Origin: an uncultured Clostridium sp.
GTDB taxonomy: Bacteria; Bacillota; Clostridia; TANB77; CAG-508
Reading direction: 5' to 3'
Length of the DNA stretch: 64,000 nucleotides
Assembly: GCA_947648905.1 (NCBI GenBank)
Contig: CANSPP010000002.1
Location: 62,001 to 126,000, forward strand
In this document: positions 61,464-64,000 of the stretch, in pieces
Layout of the letters: the number at the start of each line of letters is the position of its first letter
How positions within the stretch are numbered: the stretch's first letter is position 1
Notes under the pieces: generated by a model
The model's database searches: none
Told to the model about the DNA's origin: nothing
The model's input: the letters and a program-made list of their open reading frames with translations, nothing else
Position numbers and translations under genes: made by a program

Positions 61464-62653
61464 ATGAAAAAATTATTATATACTTTAATTTTTTTTGTAT
61501 GTATTTTAGCAAGTTGTTTTGTGACAAATAGTGTATTTGCTGATACAGAAATACCGCTTACCTTTAGAGATACTACTAGAAATATTACAATTCCTGATTG
61601 TACATTATCAAATAATTATTATTACTATTTATTTGTTTCTAATTTTAATGTAAATGGTGTTATGGTAAATCTTTGTTATTCTACAAGTGAACTTGTTGTT
61701 GATACATCTAAAAATCCTATTAAACTTTTTTCTGAGAGTGGTTTTTATAATAATATTGGGTCTAGCACTGGTTTTACTAATGTTGACAAATTTTTTAGTA
61801 CAGTACAAGGTTTTGTAGATAGATTTTTTAATTCTTTTAATGAAGAAGATTTTTTGTCTACACATGTTTCTTATCCATCTACTATATCTATATCTAAAGA
61901 AATGTGGGAAGGACGTGTTTTAACTTTTGCTAATACTACTTTAAATGATGTAGATGGTAATGTGGTTTTTCAGGGGGCTCCACGTCCAGTGGAGCAGGTG
62001 ACAATACCGGAGATAACACAGGTGGCGGAAATACCCCAGGTGATAACACAGGTAATGAAAATAATGATACCAATTGGTTTGATAGTATTGTCGATTGGTT
62101 TCGTAATATACTTAGTGCGATTGGTAACATCGCGAGTGATATAATTGATGGTATTGGAGAAGTTTTTAAGGATTTATTTGATGGTATTAAAAATATTGTT
62201 GATTGCCTTAATCCACTTAGCGATAAATTTTTTCTAAAAACTTTATTTAAATGGATAGGTAGCTTTTTTGAGAGTTTATGGGATTTTTTTATTAGATTAT
62301 TTGTACCAGAAGAAAATTATTTTGATAATAAAATAGAAAATATTAAATCTAATATATCTAAAAAAATACCCTATCAAGACTATGTTGATATGTTTGAAAC
62401 TGTTAAACAAGTTGAAAGTGGTCAGGATATATCTATTAGTTTAAATAATTATAAAGTTGGTAATAGTAATTTTAATATGCCAAATTTTATAAATTTTAGT
62501 TGGGTTACAAAATATAAAGCTACTTGGTATAGCTGGGTACGTGGTGTATTATTTATACTTTTAATTGTATATAATATAAATCAAGTTATGAAACTATTCA
62601 GGGGATATAATGTTGCTGAGGGACTTTCTAAGACTGGTGGTGATAACAAATGA
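61464..62653 (+). CDS. phage adsorption/minor coat protein (pIII-like) with a probable -1 frameshift
   Basis: The gene starts with a signal peptide (MKKLLYTLIFFVCILASCFV...VFA). In the zero frame it ends at 62144 as 226 residues with a C-terminal IPEITQVAEIPQVI...LIVLSIGFVIYLVRLV membrane anchor. A -1 shift at about 61968-61973 instead enters a Gly/Asn-rich linker (GGSTSSGAGDNTGDNTGGG) and 170 more residues with amphipathic helices. That reading ends in a membrane anchor (YSWVRGVLFILLIVYNI) at 62653, 396 residues in all. The longer reading has no start of its own, so it depends on the shift. A Gly-rich linker followed by a C-terminal anchor is the hallmark of pIII. Both products look plausible. 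Confidence 0.75.
61965..61995 (+). promoter_or_regulatory. probable -1 ribosomal frameshift signal
   Basis: A run of five T (61966-61970) in codons GTT TTT is followed after six bases by a perfect 7-bp stem GCTCCAC/GTGGAGC (61977-61983 with 61989-61995) with a five-base loop. The UUU codon re-pairs perfectly one base back. The stem is exceptionally GC-rich for this region. It is not a textbook X-XXY-YYZ heptamer. Confidence 0.6.
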
Positions 62654-62904
62654 TAATTGAATTAATATGTGCTCCATTTTTCTTATTAGTTGACGGAATA
62701 ATCGCTTTATTGCCTGTTTTGACATACATACCTACATCTATTGTAGATACTGTGTCTTTATTACTTAAAGCAATGCAATTTTTTCCAAATGATGTTTGGG
62801 TTATGGCTATAAGTAATATTGTTTTTTGGTTAACAGTTCACTTTATTGTTTCTTTAATTAAATTTGTTGTTGGTTGGATACCTTTTATTAGTATGGGAGA
62901 TTAG
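62650..62904 (+). CDS. phage minor coat/membrane protein (pVI-like)
   Basis: This 84-residue protein consists of two or three hydrophobic segments (LICAPFFLLVDGIIALLPVL and VMAISNIVFWLTVHFIVSLIKFVV). Its stop/start overlap with the adsorption gene is four bases (ATGA). Proteins of this kind sit between gene III and the Zot ATPase gene in inoviruses and close the virion tip (pVI). No residue-level signature is visible; the assignment is by position and topology. Confidence 0.65.
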   Translation: MIIELICAPFFLLVDGIIALLPVLTYIPTSIVDTVSLLLKAMQFFPNDVWVMAISNIVFWLTVHFIVSLIKFVVGWIPFISMGD

Positions 62905-62906
62905 TT

Positions 62907-63773
62907 ATGAAGAATGTAGTTTTAAATAAATATTATAGAAATTTACGAAAGAATGTGTTTTATGATTTACCAATAGAAGAATTTACAGAAGTATTCTGTA
63001 AGTTTAAGAAATTAAAATTTGATTATAAACTTTTGCAAATATGTAAGAAATTAGAGAATATAAATATTCCTAGAATAGAAATACCAATATTTAGATTTTT
63101 TAGTATGTTATTAGATTTATTCAGGTGGCTCGTTTATGATATTTTATGGACCATTATAAACGGAAAAGTATTTAAACCATATGGACTTACTTGTTTTGTT
63201 GGTCGTCAAGGTGGGGGAAAGACCATATCTATGGTTGAGTACCTAGATAAAATGAAAGTAATGTATCCTGACGCATTAATTATTACTAATTTTAATTACA
63301 TTGGACAAGATATGCCATTTACGAGTTGGCGACAATTTACAGAAGTTCGTAACGGCTTAAATGGTGTAATTTTTGCAATAGACGAATTACAAAATGAATA
63401 TAACTCTAATAATTGGAAAGATTTTCCTGAAGATTTACTTTCTGTTGTAACTATGCAAAGAAAACAACGTATTAAAATCGTAGCAACTAGTCAAGTTTTT
63501 ACTAGAGTTGTAAAACAGCTTCGTGAACAATGCTATGAAGTAGTAGAATGTAAAACTTTTTTCGGACGTTGGACCAAACAGAAATGTTACGATGCAGACG
63601 ACTATAATTATATTATAGACAATCCAACTCCAGAAAGACGTTTTAGAACACGTAAAAAGTGGAAATATAGCTTTGTACAAAGTAACTATGTTAGAGATTT
63701 ATTTGACAGTTATTCTGTTGTAGAAAGCATAAAAAATAAAGAATTTATAGACAGAAATGAAAGGAGTAGTTAA
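62907..63773 (+). CDS. Zot-like phage assembly ATPase (pI)
   Basis: This 288-residue protein has an N-terminal region with a hydrophobic segment (about 61-83, ending LLDLFRWLVYDIL) and a P-loop FVGRQGGGKTISMVEYL at about 96-112. A Walker B-like VIFAIDELQNEYN follows near 155, then SVVTMQRKQRIKIVATSQVF, the late motif of Zot family proteins. These ATPases drive extrusion of filamentous phage through the envelope. It is the diagnostic gene of the element. It starts two bases after the pVI-like gene, in the same transcript. Confidence 0.85.
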   Translation: MKNVVLNKYYRNLRKNVFYDLPIEEFTEVFCKFKKLKFDYKLLQICKKLENINIPRIEIPIFRFFSMLLDLFRWLVYDILWTIINGKVFKPYGLTCFVGRQGGGKTISMVEYLDKMKVMYPDALIITNFNYIGQDMPFTSWRQFTEVRNGLNGVIFAIDELQNEYNSNNWKDFPEDLLSVVTMQRKQRIKIVATSQVFTRVVKQLREQCYEVVECKTFFGRWTKQKCYDADDYNYIIDNPTPERRFRTRKKWKYSFVQSNYVRDLFDSYSVVESIKNKEFIDRNERSS

Positions 63774-63774
63774 T

Positions 63775-63972
63775 ATGGACGAAAATAATTTAGATATTAG
63801 AATTTTACGAAATGAAGGACATATAATCGTTAATTTAACTGATATGGAATTTGATTATATAAAAGAACTTTGTAATTCTATGTATAATAATTTAAAAAAT
63901 TTTCCTAAAAAATTTAGAACACCTAAATTTTATATATTAGAAAATATGATAAATGATATTTTTAAAAAATAA
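63775..63972 (+). CDS. hypothetical small phage protein
   Basis: This 65-residue protein, MDENNLDIRILRNEGHIIVN and then LTDMEFDYIKELCNSMYNNL, has no recognised motif. It starts one base after the Zot stop, with AAAGGAG inside the Zot gene, so the ATG at 63775 is preferred to one at 63757. It continues the phage operon; the next genes are outside the window. Confidence 0.6.
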   Translation: MDENNLDIRILRNEGHIIVNLTDMEFDYIKELCNSMYNNLKNFPKKFRTPKFYILENMINDIFKK

Positions 63973-64000
63973 CATACTACGAAGTTCTACTCCGATATGC

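Larger units (their letters stand above)
60370..64000 (+). mobile_element. inovirus (filamentous phage) prophage, left part, open at the window edge
   Basis: The gene order is: small ssDNA-binding-like protein, tiny membrane protein, 55-residue major-coat-like protein, terminator, signal-peptide adsorption-protein-like gene with Gly-rich linker, membrane protein, Zot/pI ATPase. This is the inovirus morphogenesis module. Codon use is richer in T than in the host genes. The left boundary is not defined; the AT-rich 60370-60610 contains a TTGCG...CGCAA inverted repeat near 60440. Replication initiator and integrase/transposase genes were not seen and may lie beyond 64,000. Confidence 0.8.

Noticed and set aside
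61968..61977. Phage adsorption gene break as part of the CGG pattern
   Set aside because: It needs a -1, not +1, shift and the site is TTT CAG GGG with no CGG codon, so it is treated as a separate mechanism.

Overview
The window is very A+T-rich chromosomal DNA from a low-GC Gram-positive, spore-forming anaerobe, most likely an uncultured gut member of the Clostridia. The evidence is a trimeric [FeFe]-hydrogenase operon (hydCBA-like), a Spo0A-like regulator, spore genes (yabP, yabQ, a cwlJ/gerQ pair), an LPxTG surface protein and AGGAGG-type ribosome binding sites. No strain can be named from sequence alone.

Layout: 0-1.6 kb, a minus-strand radical-SAM/DUF4130 DNA-metabolism pair. 1.7-8.8 kb, a plus-strand run of small enzymes: three ITPase-fold nucleotide-cleaning enzymes, two methyltransferases, two GNAT acetyltransferases, a HAD phosphatase, an L,D-transpeptidase and the remnant of an APH-type phosphotransferase. 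9-20 kb, a Spo0A-like regulator diverging from a 3,123-residue secreted Rhs/YD-repeat protein with a toxin-like tip, followed by a candidate immunity gene. 20-26.7 kb, a cohesin/dockerin surface pair (a dockerin-bearing transglutaminase-like protein and an LPNTG-anchored cohesin protein), then cwlJ-gerQ; a deletion scar of the same cwlJ cassette lies 5.5 kb upstream. 26.8-34.3 kb, assorted enzymes, uvrB, an MgtC-type protein and cysE. 34.5-38.7 kb, the hydrogenase operon. 39-46.3 kb, murD, a kinase/ParB fusion, a CBS protein, an AI-2E transporter and a two-domain cytidylyltransferase. 46.4-60.2 kb, secA, a two-component system with an ABC exporter, a serine hydrolase, prfB, a beta-CASP metallo-hydrolase, yabP-yabQ-divIC and rho. 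60.4-64 kb, the left part of an inovirus (filamentous phage) prophage that runs off the window.

The most striking observation is a recoding pattern. Three genes (cwlJ, uvrB and the AI-2E transporter) each need two +1 frameshifts to be read through. All six shifts occur at an in-frame CGG codon, and in each case skipping the C exposes a GGN glycine codon at a conserved glycine. By eye, CGG is otherwise absent as a codon from the host-type genes; it is read as ordinary arginine only in three compositionally atypical genes (29.7, 32.1 and 56.0 kb). This suggests CGG is unassigned or very poorly decoded and that C insertions before GGN are tolerated by +1 frameshifting or by decoding CGGN as glycine. 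A sequencing artefact must still be excluded. Two other recoding signals are present: the classical +1 site of prfB, and a probable -1 site (U-run, spacer, 7-bp GC-rich hairpin) in the phage adsorption-protein gene that would make two alternative C-termini, both plausible proteins.
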